Assembly: GCA_029783825.1 (NCBI GenBank)
Contig: JAREIK010000345.1
Span: 474,726-538,725, forward strand
Length of the DNA stretch: 64,000 bases
From: Sapria himalayana
Lineage: Eukaryota > Streptophyta > Magnoliopsida > Malpighiales > Rafflesiaceae
Reading direction: 5' to 3'
Part shown: piece after piece, positions 1 through 12,056 of the stretch
Layout: each line of letters begins with the position of its first letter
How positions within the stretch are numbered: the first letter of the stretch is position 1
The notes under the pieces: generated by a model
The model's database searches: none
The model's input: only the letters and a program-made list of their open reading frames with translations
Told to the model about the DNA's origin: nothing
Position numbers and translations under genes: made by a program

Positions 1-92
1 TCTCTATCCCCCCCTTATCCCCTCTCTCCCTCTCTCTCACTTTCTTCCTTCCCCATCTTTTTACCTCTCTTTTTCTTTCCATCTACCTCTTT

Positions 93-123
<31 letters not shown>

Positions 124-1442
124 TTGTCCCACTCTCTCCCCCCTCTATTTCTCACTTGCTCTCTCTCTCTATCTCTATCTCTATCTATGTCCCTCTTTCC
201 ATCTCCATCTATCACTTTCTCTCCCACTCTTTCCCTACTTCTCTCTCTTTATATCTCTCTCTCCCCTCCCTCATTCTCTCTCTCTCCCATCTCCCTCTCA
301 TTTTCTCTCTATATCTTTTTCCCTCCCTACCTTTCAATCACTCACTCACTCACTCTCTCTTTCTCTCTCTCTTCCTCCCCCTTTCTTTAATTCTCTTTTC
401 ACCCCTTCTTTTTCTCCCTCTCTCACTCTATCTCCCTCCTCTTTCCCACTTCTCTCCACCTTGTCCAACCTTGTTTCTCTCACTCACCCTCACTCACTCT
501 CCCTCTATCTTTTTTCCTCTCTTTTTACTTTTCTCTCCCTCTTTTTTCCTACTTCTCACACTCTCCCTTCCTCTCTCTCTCTCTCTTTTCCCACATTCTC
601 TATCTTAGTCCTTATATCCCTCCCTCTACCTGCCTCCCTTTCCCTCACTCTATCTATATCTATCTTTCTATCTGTCTATCTTATCCTCTATCTATCTTAT
701 CCTCTATCTATTTATTTATCTCTCTTACCTCTATCTATTTGTCACTCTTTGTGATTGTCTTTCTATCTGTCTATCTTTCTATCGCTCTATCTATATCTTT
801 GTGTTTCTATGTTTCTTTGTCTCTGTCTCGTTGTCTCTCTATCCCTCTATCTTTCTCTATCTATCTATCTCTATCTCTCTATCAATCTATCTTTTATTCT
901 CTCTATCTATATATCTATTTGTGTGTTTGTATCTCTGTCTGTCTTTCTGTCACTCTCCCTCTATACCTTTGTTTCTCTCTCTCTATGTCCTATCTCTTTG
1001 TATCTTTATCCCGCTATCTTTCTATCTTTATGTGACTCTATCTCTCTATCACTCTATTTATTTGTCTCTCTAACTTTCTATCACTTTATCTATTTGTATA
1101 TTTATCTCTATATCTGACTATAATTTAGTTTCTAACTCTTTATATCTCTCAATCTTCTCTCTCACTATATCTATATCTATCTCTGTATCTCTTTGTCTCT
1201 CTCTCTATATCTCTCTCTCTCTGCCCCTCTCTCTATCTATATATCATCTCTCTATCTCTTTCTCTCTCTCTATGACACACACTCTCTCTATCTTTCTACC
1301 CATCTATCTTTCTACCTCTCTCTATATCAATCTCTCAATCTCTCTCTCTCTACATCTTACTGTATCATTCTCACTCTATCCCGCTCTATCCCTATCTCTA
1401 TCTATCTTTTTCTCACTCTTTATCTCTCCCGATTTCATCTCT

Positions 1443-1480
<38 letters not shown>

Positions 1481-2062
1481 CTATTTCTCTCCATGTCTCT
1501 CAGTCTCTCTATCTCTTTGTCTCATTGTTCTCTATCTCTCTATCTCATTGTTTTGTGTCTCTGTCTCTTAATCTCTTTATCTCTTTATATCTCTAATTCT
1601 ATGTCTCACTCTATCTTTGTATTCTCTATCTCACTATTAATATGTCTCTCTATCTCTATGTCTCTCTTTATCTTTGCCTCTCTATCTCTCAATCTTTCTA
1701 TCTCTATCCCTCACTCTCAATATCTCTCTACCTTTATACTTCTTTGTCTATCCATCGCCATGTCTCATTGTCTTTGTCTCTGTCTCTGTCTCTCTATCTC
1801 TCTGTCTCTTTATCTTTATCTCTCTCTCTGTCTCTGTCTCTCTATCTCTCTTTCTCACTATCTCTCTATCTCTTTATCTCTATGTCGCTCGGTCTCTCTA
1901 TCTCTTTTTACCTTTATGTCTCTCTATCTCAATGACTCTCTCTCTGCTTCTCTCTTTCTCTAACTCTATATCTCTATCTCTTTCTCTCTCCCAATCTATC
2001 TTTTCATCTCTATCTATATCTCATTATTTATCTGCCCGTCACTCTATTTATTTCTCTCTTTT

Positions 2063-2107
<45 letters not shown>

Positions 2108-2403
2108 CTTTCTCTATTTAACTTTAACTTTCTATATCTCAAGCACACACACACACTCTCTCACTCCTTCTATCTCTCACTCTATTTCTCTCTCTCTCTC
2201 TGTCTTTCTCATCTCTTTATCTGTCTTTCTCATCTATTTCTCTGTCTCTCTCTCTCTCTCATCTCTTTCTCTGTCTATCTTTTTTTCTATATCTCCTTCT
2301 ATCAATATATATATCTTTCTCTCTATCTTTTTCTATCTCTTTCTATTTCTATCTCATCGAGTCTATCTATCTCTATATCTCTCAATCTATCTCTCTGTCT
2401 CTT

Positions 2404-2440
<37 letters not shown>

Positions 2441-2988
2441 CTCTCTCTATCTTTGTTTCTCTCTCTCTATCTATCTTTACCTCTATCTATATCTCTTTGT
2501 CTATTTAGCTATATGTATTTTTCTTTATCTATCTCTATTGTATATCTCCCCCTTTCTCTCTCCCTCTCCGTCACACTCTTTATTTCTCTCTTTCACTATC
2601 TCTCCATCTCCCTGTTTTTGCATTTCTCTTTCTATGTATATTTTTTTCTCATTCTCTCTTTATCTGTCTAACTCTCTTTCTATCTCTTTGTTTTATTATC
2701 TCTCTTTCTCTCTGTCTCACTATCTATCTGCCTCTCTATCTCTCTGTCTCTTTGTTTATTTATTTATTAGTCTCTATGTCTCTTTATATTCATGTCTCTC
2801 TATCTATATCTTTATCAAATTCTTGTCTCCATGTCATTTAGTCTCTCTTTCTCTCTCTATATCTTTATGACTTTCTCTCATTGTTTATACATATCTCATT
2901 ATCTCTCTATCAATATTTTTCACTATCTCTATTTCATAGTCTCTCTGTATCTCTATATATTTGTTGCTATGTCTCTATCTCACCGTCT

Positions 2989-3024
<36 letters not shown>

Positions 3025-3678
3025 TTTCTCTAGCTTACATACATACTCTCTCTATCTATTTATCTCTCTCTCTCTCTCTCTCCAACTCTATCTGTTTATC
3101 TCTTTATTTCTCTTGCTTACCCTCTCTCTCTCTCTCATTATACCTCTGACTCTATCTATTTCTATTTATATATCTCTATCTCTCTCTATCTTTTTTTTCT
3201 TTCTATATTTTTCTATATATATATATATATATTTCTATAAATCTGCCTCTACATATCTATCTCTCTCTATTTATTTCTCTCTCTATTTATCTCTTAGTCT
3301 ATCTTTATGTCTCTTTGTCTGTATTTCTTTCTGTCAATCTGCCTTTCTGTCGCTATATCTATATATTTGTGTTTTTGTGTTTCTATATGCCTCTGTCTCT
3401 CTGTCTCTCTATCCCTTTATCTTTCTATATCTTTATCTCTGTCTATTTCTATATATCTATCTATCTCTCTATCTATCTATATCTCAATCTCTCTATCTCT
3501 ATGTCTCTTTGTGTGTTTTTATCTCTGTGTATATGTCTTTCTTCACTCTATTTCTATATCTTTATATCTATCTATCTCTCTGTCTCTATCTCTCTGTATC
3601 TTTATCATTATATCTTTCTCTCTGTATCTCGGTCTCTCTAATACACTATCTATTTGTCTCACTATCTCTGTATCTTTA

Positions 3679-3711
<33 letters not shown>

Positions 3712-3947
3712 CTCTTTATCTATTTGTCCCTCTCTCTAACTCTCTATCTATACATCTCTCTCTCTCTCTTTATCTTTTTCTCTCTCTAACTCTCTCTATC
3801 TCTCTATTTTTTCTATCTCTCTCTCTATCAATCTTTCTCTCTCTATCAATCTCTCTCTCTCTGCATCTCACGCTATATTTCTCATTCACACACACACACA
3901 CACTCTATCTATCTCTATCTATCTTACTCTCTCTATCTCTCTCTATT

Positions 3948-3978
<31 letters not shown>

Positions 3979-6866
3979 TAGTGTCTCTCTGGCTCTCAAT
4001 CTCTTTGTCTCATTATCTTTCTGTCTCATGGTCTCTCTGTCTCTTTATCACTTTTTATCTCTTTATCTCAATCTCTCTATTTATATATTTTTTGTTTCTC
4101 TATCTTTGTATCTCACTATCTCACTAATTCTATGTCTCAATCTCTTTGTCTCACACTCTCTCTTTCTCTTTGCCTTTCTATCTCTCTATATTTCTATCTC
4201 TCTCCCTCTCTCTCACAATCTCTCTACCTCTATATCTCTGTCTAACCATCATTGTCTCTCTGTCTCTCTATATATTTGTCTCTCTCTCTCTATCTCTTTG
4301 TCTCTTAGTCTTTCTGTCTCTCCATCTCGCTGTCTTTCTGTATCTTTATCTCTTTTTACCTTTATGATTCTTTATCTCTCTATGACTCTCTATATGTCTT
4401 TCTCTTTGCCTCTCTCTTTCTCTAACTCTATAATTCTCTCTTTCGAACTACCTGTCTATATTTTTATCTCTATCTTTCTTTCTTTATCTGCCCCTCACTC
4501 TATTTATTTCTTTCTCTCTCTTTCTCTATTATATATATATATATATATCTCTCTCTCATTATTTCACTTTATCACACTATATCTCAAACTCTCTCTCTTT
4601 CTTTCTATCTCTCCATCTCTCTCTCTCTCTCACTTTATTTATCTCTCTCTCTCTCCATATGATTCTCAAAATCTCTCTCTCTCTATCTCACTCTCTCTTT
4701 TTCATCTCTCTCTCTCTCTCTCTATCTTTCTCATCGCTCAGTCTGTTTATTTTTTTCTATATATATATATATATATATCTCTCTCTCTATCTTTCTCTTT
4801 CCATCCTTCCCTATCTCTCTTATTTCTATCTCATTGCCTCTATCTCTATCTCTCTGTATCTATCTCTCTATCTCATTGTGTGTGTATATATATATATATA
4901 TATTCTATTTATATATCTCTTTCTATCTTTCTCTCTTCTACCTCTCTCTCTCACTCTTTATTTGTCTATCTAGCTCTATGTGTCTATCTCTATCTATCTC
5001 TCTTTTTCTCTACCCAACTTTTTCTCTATCCATCCTATCACTCTCTATTTCTATCTATTTCTTTCTCTCCATCTTACTCTTTTTGTGTATTCACTCTCTA
5101 TGTATATTTTACTCTCAATCTCTTTATCTCTCTATATCTATATCTTTCTATCTTTCTGTCTCTCTAACTTTTTATCTCTTTGTCTCTCTATATATCGCTC
5201 TATGTTTCTATGTCTCTCTATTCTCTATATCTCTATCTCTCTATTCTCTATATCTCTATCTCTTTGTCTCTTTGTCTCTATCTTTTTATCTCTCTATCTC
5301 TCTGTCTCTTTGTCTTTTTGTCTCTCAGTTTCTTTCTCTCTATCTCTTTATCTATCCGTCTCTATATATCTCTGTCTCTCTGTCTTTCAATCTCATTTTC
5401 TCTTAGTCTCTCTCTACTTTTCTATTTCTCTCTCTTCTCTGTCTTTCTATCTCTTTATCTTTATGTCTCTTTGTCTCTTTGTCTCTTTGTGTCTCTATCT
5501 CTTTGTCTTTATCTCATTGTCTCCCTCTTTATGTGTCATCTATCTTTATGTATCTTGTTATCTCTGTCTCTCTGTCTATATCTATTTTTGTATCTATTTG
5601 TCTCTCAATCTCTTTATCCTTTTGCCTCTATGTCTCTCTATCTTTCTATCTCTTTGTCTCTCTACTTTTCTGTCTATCAGTTTTCTATCTTTCTCTATCA
5701 CTGTTTCTCTATCCTTATGTCTATTTGTTTATTTGTCTCACTATTTCTGTCTTTCTGTCATTATGTCTTTCTATGTCTTTGTATATATATATTTATGGTT
5801 CTCTATCTCTCTATCTTTTTTTATATATGTCTATATGCCTCAATGTCTTTATAGCTCTTTCTCTCTCTATGTCTGTCTGTCTCTCTAGCTCTTTATCACT
5901 CTATCTATCTTTCTATCTTTCTATCATAATCTATGTCACTCTGTCTCTCTATATCTCTATCTCTGTCTCTATGTCTCTATATCTCTTTTTCTATCTATTT
6001 CTTTTCTCTCTATCTCAATATCTATCTGTCTTTCTATCTGTATATCTATCCACCTGTTTATCTTTCTATCTCTTTATATCTCTATCTCTTATATTTCTAT
6101 CTATTTATCTTTTTGTCTCTCTATCATTCTCTCTCTCTCTCTCTATATTTGTCTCTCAGTCTCTCTATCTTTCTATCTCTTTGTCTCTCTCTCTATGCCT
6201 ATCTATTTCTCTATTTCTCTATATCTCTATCTCTCTATCACTCTATATGTTTGTCTTTCTATCTCTCTCTATGACTACTTGTCTACCTATCTCTGTCATT
6301 TTCTCTCTAACGTGCTATCTCTTTCTCTCTAAGTCTATCTATCTTTATCTCTCTTAATCTTTCTTTCTCTATCTTTTCGTCCTTTATCTCTCTCTTTACC
6401 TCTTTGAATTTCTATATCTCATTCTCTCTCTATTTTTTTTCTCCCTATTTTCTCTCTCTCTCTCTCTCTAATTTTGTATTTCTCTCTCTCTCTCTGTCTA
6501 TGTCTCTCTCTATTTGTTTCTCTCTCTTTTTTTCTTTCTCACTCTCTATCTTTCTCTCTTCATCTCTCTTTCTTTGTCTCTCACTTTTTATCTGTCTTAC
6601 TTTATATCTCTTTATATTTGACTCTCTTTCTCTATGTCTCTCTATATCTTTATCTTTCTGTCAATCTATCTATATATTTATTTCTCTTTCTATTCTCTCT
6701 CTATCTGTGTCTCTCTCTCTCTATTTGTCTCCCTCTATCTCTTTACCTCCATGTCTCTCTCCCTCTCTCTATTTTTTTATTTCTATCTCTATGTATCTCT
6801 ATCTCTCTATCTTTCTATCACTCTATCTATCTCTTTTTTTATCTGTTCTCTCTCTCTCTCTTTCAA

Positions 6867-6903
<37 letters not shown>

Positions 6904-7450
6904 CTCTATCTTTCTCTATATCTCTTTTGTCTTTCTCTATCAGATTCTTTCTCTCTAACTCTATCATTCTCCCGCCTTCTCTCCATCTCTCTTTATCTCT
7001 CTATCTCATTGGTTGTATCTTTCTCTATTATCTATATCCATATCTCTATCTTTATGGTTCTCTATCTAGTTATCTCTCTATCTCTATCTCTATCTATATT
7101 TTTCTTTGTTTCTCACTAACTCTAACTCTCTCTCTCTCTCTATCTCTTTCTTTCTCTATCTCTCTTTTCAACCTTTGTTTCTTTGTTTCTCTATATCTCT
7201 ACCTATCTATATCTTTTTATCTCAATCTATCTACCTTTCTATCTCTCTGTCTATTTATATCTCAGTCTCTTAGTCTCTTTATTTTTCTATCTTTCTGTTT
7301 CTTTTTCTCTTTCTCTCTATCTTTTTGTGAATCTATCTCTCTGTCTCTCTAACTCTATGTCTCTCTCTCTTTTTCTTTCTTTCGATCTTTTTATCTCTCT
7401 ATCTTTCGATCTCTCTTTCTCTCTGTCTCTGTCTCTCTACATTTCAATAT
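1..7450. repeat. Polypyrimidine (TCTC/TCTATC/TTTGTC) mega-array
   Basis: The + strand is almost entirely C and T, built from TCTC, TCTATC and TTTGTC words, with A mostly in TATC and G mostly in TTTGTC. (TA)n islands sit at 1446-1476, 2067-2105, 2406-2436, about 4757-4778 and 6873-6899, with a short (CA)n at about 3886-3902. The array runs off the left edge and stops within a few bases of a CACTA terminus at 7456. Frames coding Ser/Leu/Tyr/Ile strings are open only because stop codons are rare in this composition; I call no gene here. Sequence blocks recur at 2.45-2.6 kb (see the separate entry), so it is not a plain microsatellite. Confidence 0.95.
740..5030. repeat. Higher-order repeat, ~2.5-kb period, two copies
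   Basis: Non-trivial words recur in the same order: 918 with 3508 (TTTGTGTGTTTGTATCTCTG, one mismatch); 1513 with 4001; 1899 with 4348 (TATCTCTTTTTACCTTTATG, identical over 20 bases); 2027 with 4483 (29 bases around TTTATCTGCCC, one mismatch); the TA islands 2067 with 4533; and 2496 with 4961. Offsets are 2590, 2488, 2449, 2456, about 2466 and 2465. Copy 1 is about 740-2560 and copy 2 about 3300-5030. A third copy to the right is possible but I could not anchor it well. Confidence 0.75.
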
Positions 7451-7455
7451 CTTTG

Positions 7456-7850
7456 CACTACAACAAATTATAAAATTAGGTACGAAATTTTTGGGTACAA
7501 AAATGATTTCGTCCACAAATATACATAATTGTGGACGAAACTTAAAATTTGTCTACAAAAATGAAGCGCCATATTTTTTTGCCTCCCGCTTCGAATTTTA
7601 GGGTCGCGCCACCTGAGGGAAAATATGATAGGATATTTTTAACTCTTTGTGGACGAATTATTTTGTATTTAAAGTTACTTAATTTTGTAGGACAATTTGC
7701 ATTTCAATATTTTCGTCCCCAAAGGCCAAAATCATTAGGGACAATTTGTAAATGTCTTAGTAGAATTACAAACTTATTATGGACGAAAATATGTCATAAA
7801 TGATAAAAATTGAACTAGTAAATAAACCTCATTCTGGACAAAACAAACAA
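7456..7850 (+). mobile_element. CACTA-type transposon terminus (left end)
   Basis: The pyrimidine array gives way to CACTACAACAAATT at 7456, the expected outer end of an En/Spm (CACTA) element. Immediately inside is a perfect 12-bp inverted repeat: TTTCGTCCACAA at 7507-7518 and TTGTGGACGAAA at 7529-7540, with a 10-base loop. Variants of the TGGACGAA motif recur at about 7650, 7780 and 7840, like the subterminal transposase-binding repeats of this superfamily. The three bases before it are TTG. No matching right end with the same subterminal motif was found in the window. Confidence 0.7.
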
Positions 7851-7878
7851 TATTTTTTTGTTTACTAACTTAGAAATA

Positions 7879-8087
7879 TCAAAACTCCTCATACCATCTG
7901 CGATGGAAGGCAAGCTACTCGGAGGCCAATTGGGAGCATGCCTCGTCTTCGAGCTCTGCTATCACCTCGCCCCTCCGTCTAGCCAAAGCGTCCTGCTTCT
8001 CCAGGTTTATCCGAAGCTTGTCGACCTCCTTCGTCAAGCGCTCAATAGAGCTTCTAGCCTTCGAATTCTCCTGGCATACCCGGTCCA
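7879..8087 (-). pseudogene. Coiled-coil protein fragment, GC-rich, truncated
   Basis: On the minus strand a frame ending in TGA at 7879-7881 encodes a heptad-like charged segment (ERLTKEVDKLRINLEKQD, then RRRGEVIAELEDEA) and ends RRWYEEF. One in-frame TAG lies at 7915-7917, probably a former Trp or Gln codon. Upstream, the frame hits stops just beyond about 8087. The stretch 7895-8087 is clearly richer in G+C than its AT-rich surroundings, so it came from a different source. It could be the coiled-coil tail of a transposon protein (CACTA second protein or retrotransposon gag) or a captured host exon; I cannot tell which. It lies inside the putative CACTA block, just inside the left terminus. 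Confidence 0.45.
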
Positions 8088-8106
8088 ATATTTATTTATC
8101 GTCCAT

Positions 8107-9940
8107 TATTGAGATTGTAAATTCAAATTATAATTATAAGTAACATGGGAAAAACATTGAAGAATGTTAGATACATTTTTTAAATAAATTTTTATTAATA
8201 TTAGTACATTGTTAAATTTTTATATATTTACATAATTATATATATTTTAAAACAACTAAGAGAAAATAAGATTAGACAGTTAAAAATATAGTTATTGTAT
8301 TATAATTGAAAACCATATACTTCTCTTATTTATTATTTTTTAAAATAAAAATATATATTTTTATATTTAGTTATCAAACATGTATTTTTTTTAATAATAG
8401 CAATCTATTGCTCTTGAAGTTTGACCTAGGTAATGGATGAGCATACCAGAAAGTTTTTTTATTTAAAAAAAATAAGTAAACAAAAAATTACAAAGATTTA
8501 TACATAGATTTTGCTAGATTAAAAAGGTAGAGGAAATAAAGGTATTGATTTTATATAAGTGATTTTATTTTATTTTTTGTTCTGAATTGGAATATCATGC
8601 TTTGTGTTGCGCGAAAGAATGGAGCAAGAATATATGATTTGATCTCATGCTTTGTGTTGGAATATATGAATTGGAATATATGCTTTGTGATCTTATACAA
8701 GTGATTTTATAAGGTAATGTAAAACTCGAGGCAAAGAATTGAGCAAGAAAAATAGGGAAGTGAATATTTAAGAAGAGGAAGAAATATTTGATTTCATGCT
8801 TTGTGTTGGAATATATGATTTAGTTCCGTGAAAGAGTCATAGTTATTTTAATATTTTGCATTGGTTTGGTTGAGGAGCAAGATAGGACAGATTGTGGATG
8901 AAAGTTTGGATTGGATTTCTAATTTGATTGGCAGGAAAGTGAGAAAAATGTGTAGATTTTTCCGGGTATTATGCTTGTTTATGTTGATTGAATTATCTAA
9001 TTCCATAATTTCTTTGTCTTTTACTTCAATATTTTATATCCCTTTTGGTTGTTGAAATGTCTGTGAGTTAGACAGCCCAAGGAAAGTACATAATGAAAAA
9101 TTTTTAGCTGTTTTGCTATCTAAATCTTTGGAAGCGGAAAAAGGAAAAAGCAAATATATATATTTTTTAATTTAAATTTACTTTTGTTGTTCTGGAATAA
9201 GGGAAGTGATTAGGGAAAAGATGGAGAAATTTGAGATTTTTTTGGGTTTATTTTGATTGGAATATTTTATTAAGATCTGCAAGAAGATGAACAAAGAACA
9301 TGAGAGATTCAAAACTTGATTTTATGTTTTCTGTTGCTTTATAATAAATGGGGCATTTCTATTTATAGTGGAGAAAGTGGAAGGGAAAGAAACATGAAAG
9401 TTATGCTTGAGTAGTGTTGATTTGAACATTTGGTGAGAAAATCGAGGACGAAGAGAATACAATTTTCAGTTGTTTTAGAATTTTAATTTCATGTTTTTGG
9501 TGGGTTTGATGCTCAATCAATGGGTAGCTTGGTTTGTAGCAGAGGAAATGAAGACAAAAAATTGTGACTTCTTAAATTTAGTTTAAAGTTTCTTTTTTTT
9601 TTTGATGTCTTGATTTGCTACATGTTGATCATAATATTACAGTTTTATGGGTCTTACTCAAAGTAGGATAGTAACTGTTAACTGTATTATGCCTTGTAAA
9701 CAAATGGATAGTTAGCAATTTGGAAAACCCATCAGTTTCCAAGAAATTAAAATCTTACACAAGTACTAATACATGATTTGATCTCTTTTTATAGGATCTT
9801 GCAAGTATTCTAATTATGTGAATCTTAATGTTTGGAAGTTAGCCTTTGTAATTAAATATGCGTAAGATTTGTGTTTGAACAGTTCATTCATGCAGTCGGT
9901 GGAAAGAATGCAATAGTACTTGATGATCATGAGTGTCTCA
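8107..9940. other. AT-rich spacer with a short dispersed repeat
   Basis: No gene is recognised. TCATGCTTTGTGTTG occurs at about 8595, 8645 and 8794, the last two followed by GAATATATGA, indicating local duplication of a unit of roughly 50-150 bp. The rest has many stops in all frames. It lies inside the CACTA block and could be noncoding transposon DNA. Confidence 0.5.
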
Positions 9941-9950
9941 AAAGGGATAT

Positions 9951-9977
9951 ATGTGTGTGTGTGTGTGTGTGTGTGTT
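9951..9977. repeat. (TG)n microsatellite
   Basis: An uninterrupted run of TG of about 26 bases, followed by a looser TG/TA-rich stretch to about 10030. The Cys/Val open frames across it are composition artefacts. Confidence 0.9.
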
Positions 9978-10029
9978 TGTTTGTATATATGTGGGTGTGT
10001 TTGTGTATGTGAATGTATGTACATATATA

Positions 10030-11011
10030 ACACATACTTGCATGCATGGATTTATTCTTAAATTCATCTTCATGGAAAATTAAATATATGTATAAACTTT
10101 AATTAGCTTCTCAGTGGATGGTTCCAGAAGTGATAGAAGGGGGAGATAGGAATGTGAATTTGGTTTGGTGTGATGGGGTTAAGATTTCAAAAATCAAATT
10201 GGAATTAATGTTTCCTTGACATACAAGTTTTAGTGGTTAAGCAGCTTCAAGTGTGTTTGGTTGATGGTAAAACAAATTAACATAGAGGCTTCAGGGTTGT
10301 TGAAGCAAAAGTGAGTTCCAATTTAAATCCTTTTTAATTCCTCCCATTCAAATGACTCAAAAGAAATGGTATTGTTCATCAGCAATGCAAATATATATTA
10401 CAAAACGAACAGGGTAATTTTGTCAAATATTAAAATATTTTCTATCTTAAAAAGTCAAATAAAATATAGCTAAAATTAATATATTTTAAAATAAATGAAA
10501 TGAATAAGAGTAAACATCTAAAAATACTTTAATGATTAAAACTTTTTATTTTACTTTTCCTCAATTTTCTTTCTTAAATTTGCTTTTATTGTTTTAGAAA
10601 CCAAAGATAAGACAAAAGAGTTAGTTTATATTTAAAAAGTTATGAATGACTGTTAGTGATTATTCTAAAAAGTATGAGATTCACCATCTTAAAAGCATTA
10701 GTTATTGTTCTAAAAAATAATAACTATTACCTTTTATTGTGGCAAAAATTTAACTTTGTTACACAATACCTATCAAAAAAAATTTTGTAGAATTAATATT
10801 CAAAAGGGAATTTTGGTGGGGAGGGAGGAAAAAGGTTTCAACTAATGATGTTAGGTGAACCAAAAGGCCTCTCAACAATCAATTCTAGGGGGTTTTTTTT
10901 TTGCTTTAGATTAAGGGCCCTTTGCCACTGTTTTTTGTGGTTTAATAGGCTATTTTGGTCATTGAAACCCTTTTGCACAACTAAGAACCAGGTCAATGGT
11001 ATCTTTCTTCA
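10030..11011. other. AT-rich stretch without recognised gene
   Basis: Stop-rich in all frames. I see A- and T-runs but no domain, RNA gene or terminal repeat. Confidence 0.5.
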
Positions 11012-11391
11012 TTTGCATTGACAAGTAAAATATTAATTAGGGAGACGAGGGAGGGCCAATTTTTTTATGGATAACATCCATAAAGGCGTAATCCTAAGTG
11101 CTTTTGTTTCACCATTTTCTTCCTTAGCCCTTTTTTATCTTCATCTTTACCATCATGACTTCCACACTCTAGTACACTCATTAAGATGAGTTTTTTGCAT
11201 TCACAAGGATCATATTAATTAGGGAGACCAAGGAGTACCACTTTTTAATGGAAAACATCCATAAAAGGCATGATCCTAAGTGCATTTTTCTTGCCATTTT
11301 CTTCCCTAGCCCTTATTTATCTTCAACTTTATCATCATGAATTCTACACTTCAGGACACTCATTAAGATGAGTTTTTCTCTATTGAGAAGC
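11012..11391. repeat. 182-bp tandem duplication
   Basis: Two adjacent diverged copies share TATTAATTAGGGAGAC (11031 and 11213), a block reading ACATCCATAAA, the word ATCCTAAGTGC and the end CACTCATTAAGATGAG. Copy 1 is about 11012-11194 and copy 2 about 11195-11391. It lies just downstream, in minus orientation, of the laccase fragment. Confidence 0.8.
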
Positions 11392-11564
11392 AGTGCTGGA
11401 AATATTCTCAACACTCAATAACTGTTATAAATGGGTATAAGTATGACAGATTATTTTTTTTTTGTAGAAAGGAGTTTCTATCAAATTCCCATTAACCAAT
11501 TCCAGTGCTTGTGGAAGCAATGGAATGAGGTTTTTTGAAAGAGTTGAGATGTCAATTTTTAATC

Positions 11565-12030
11565 TCAAAAACCTTTTGGTGGTTGTTCATATTGGAGGAT
11601 TCCGGCGATGGTGGAATTGTCAAATGTCCCTTGGCCGATGGCATAAGGCCGACCAGCTATGATGAAGGTGGCATTAGAGAAGTGGGGTTTGGCTTTGAGG
11701 AGGAGGTTGGTGGTTTGGCCTGGTGTGATCAAAATGGTTTTAGTTTCAAAGGGTTTGACATAAATGACATCTACATCAACCACTGTAAGGGTGTGATTGG
11801 CAATGCTGAAGAATAGCTCATCATTAAGTGCAGCATTATTCATTCTCAGAAGTGTCTTTCCAGGCTTCACCTTTAGCTTAAAAGTGTCTGCCCAATATGC
11901 AACACAAAATCAATATCAATACATAAACATACATACATACATACATACATACATAGTGAGACATGGATTATGGTGGTTAGCAAAGGATTAGTGCCTTGAG
12001 CTGAGCAGTTATATAAGGGGCTAGGGAGGT
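11565..12030 (-). pseudogene. Laccase gene fragment (two partial exons, one intron)
   Basis: Laccases are secreted multicopper oxidases that oxidise monolignols in the plant cell wall. On the minus strand, 12030-11995 encodes LPSPLYNCSAQ. After a 107-bp intron (11994-11888), 11887-11565 encodes [12 protein letters not shown], then [26 protein letters not shown]-like, [12 protein letters not shown] and [17 protein letters not shown], then a stop. This is the family's second cupredoxin domain. The splice joins in phase (CAAG to ACACT), but the donor is GC rather than GT. The intron holds an (ATAC)n run. Everything N-terminal to LPSPLYN and C-terminal to the QYEQPPKGF stop is missing, including all copper-ligand HxH motifs, so no enzyme can be made. 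It starts about 27 bp from the last recognisable CACTA transposase segment on the same strand, which suggests capture by the transposon. Confidence 0.88.
11888..11994 (-). other. Intron of the laccase fragment, GC-AG type
   Basis: On the minus strand the donor reads CAAG|GCACTAATCC and the acceptor TTGGGCAG|ACACTT. Removing the 107 bases restores the laccase frame exactly (Gln, then Asp across the phase-1 joint). GC-AG introns are a known minor class, but decay of an original GT is equally possible. A TACA/TGTA microsatellite lies at about 11924-11955. Confidence 0.6.
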
Positions 12031-12056
12031 TGCTCCTGGTTACTTTGTACTCTTCA

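Noticed and set aside
124..7473. Plus-strand Ser/Leu/Tyr/Ile frames that could look like membrane proteins
   Set aside because: Same composition effect; overlapping phases are open simultaneously.
11535..11816. 93-codon plus-strand frame
   Set aside because: Antisense shadow of the laccase exon, which has clear family motifs on the minus strand.
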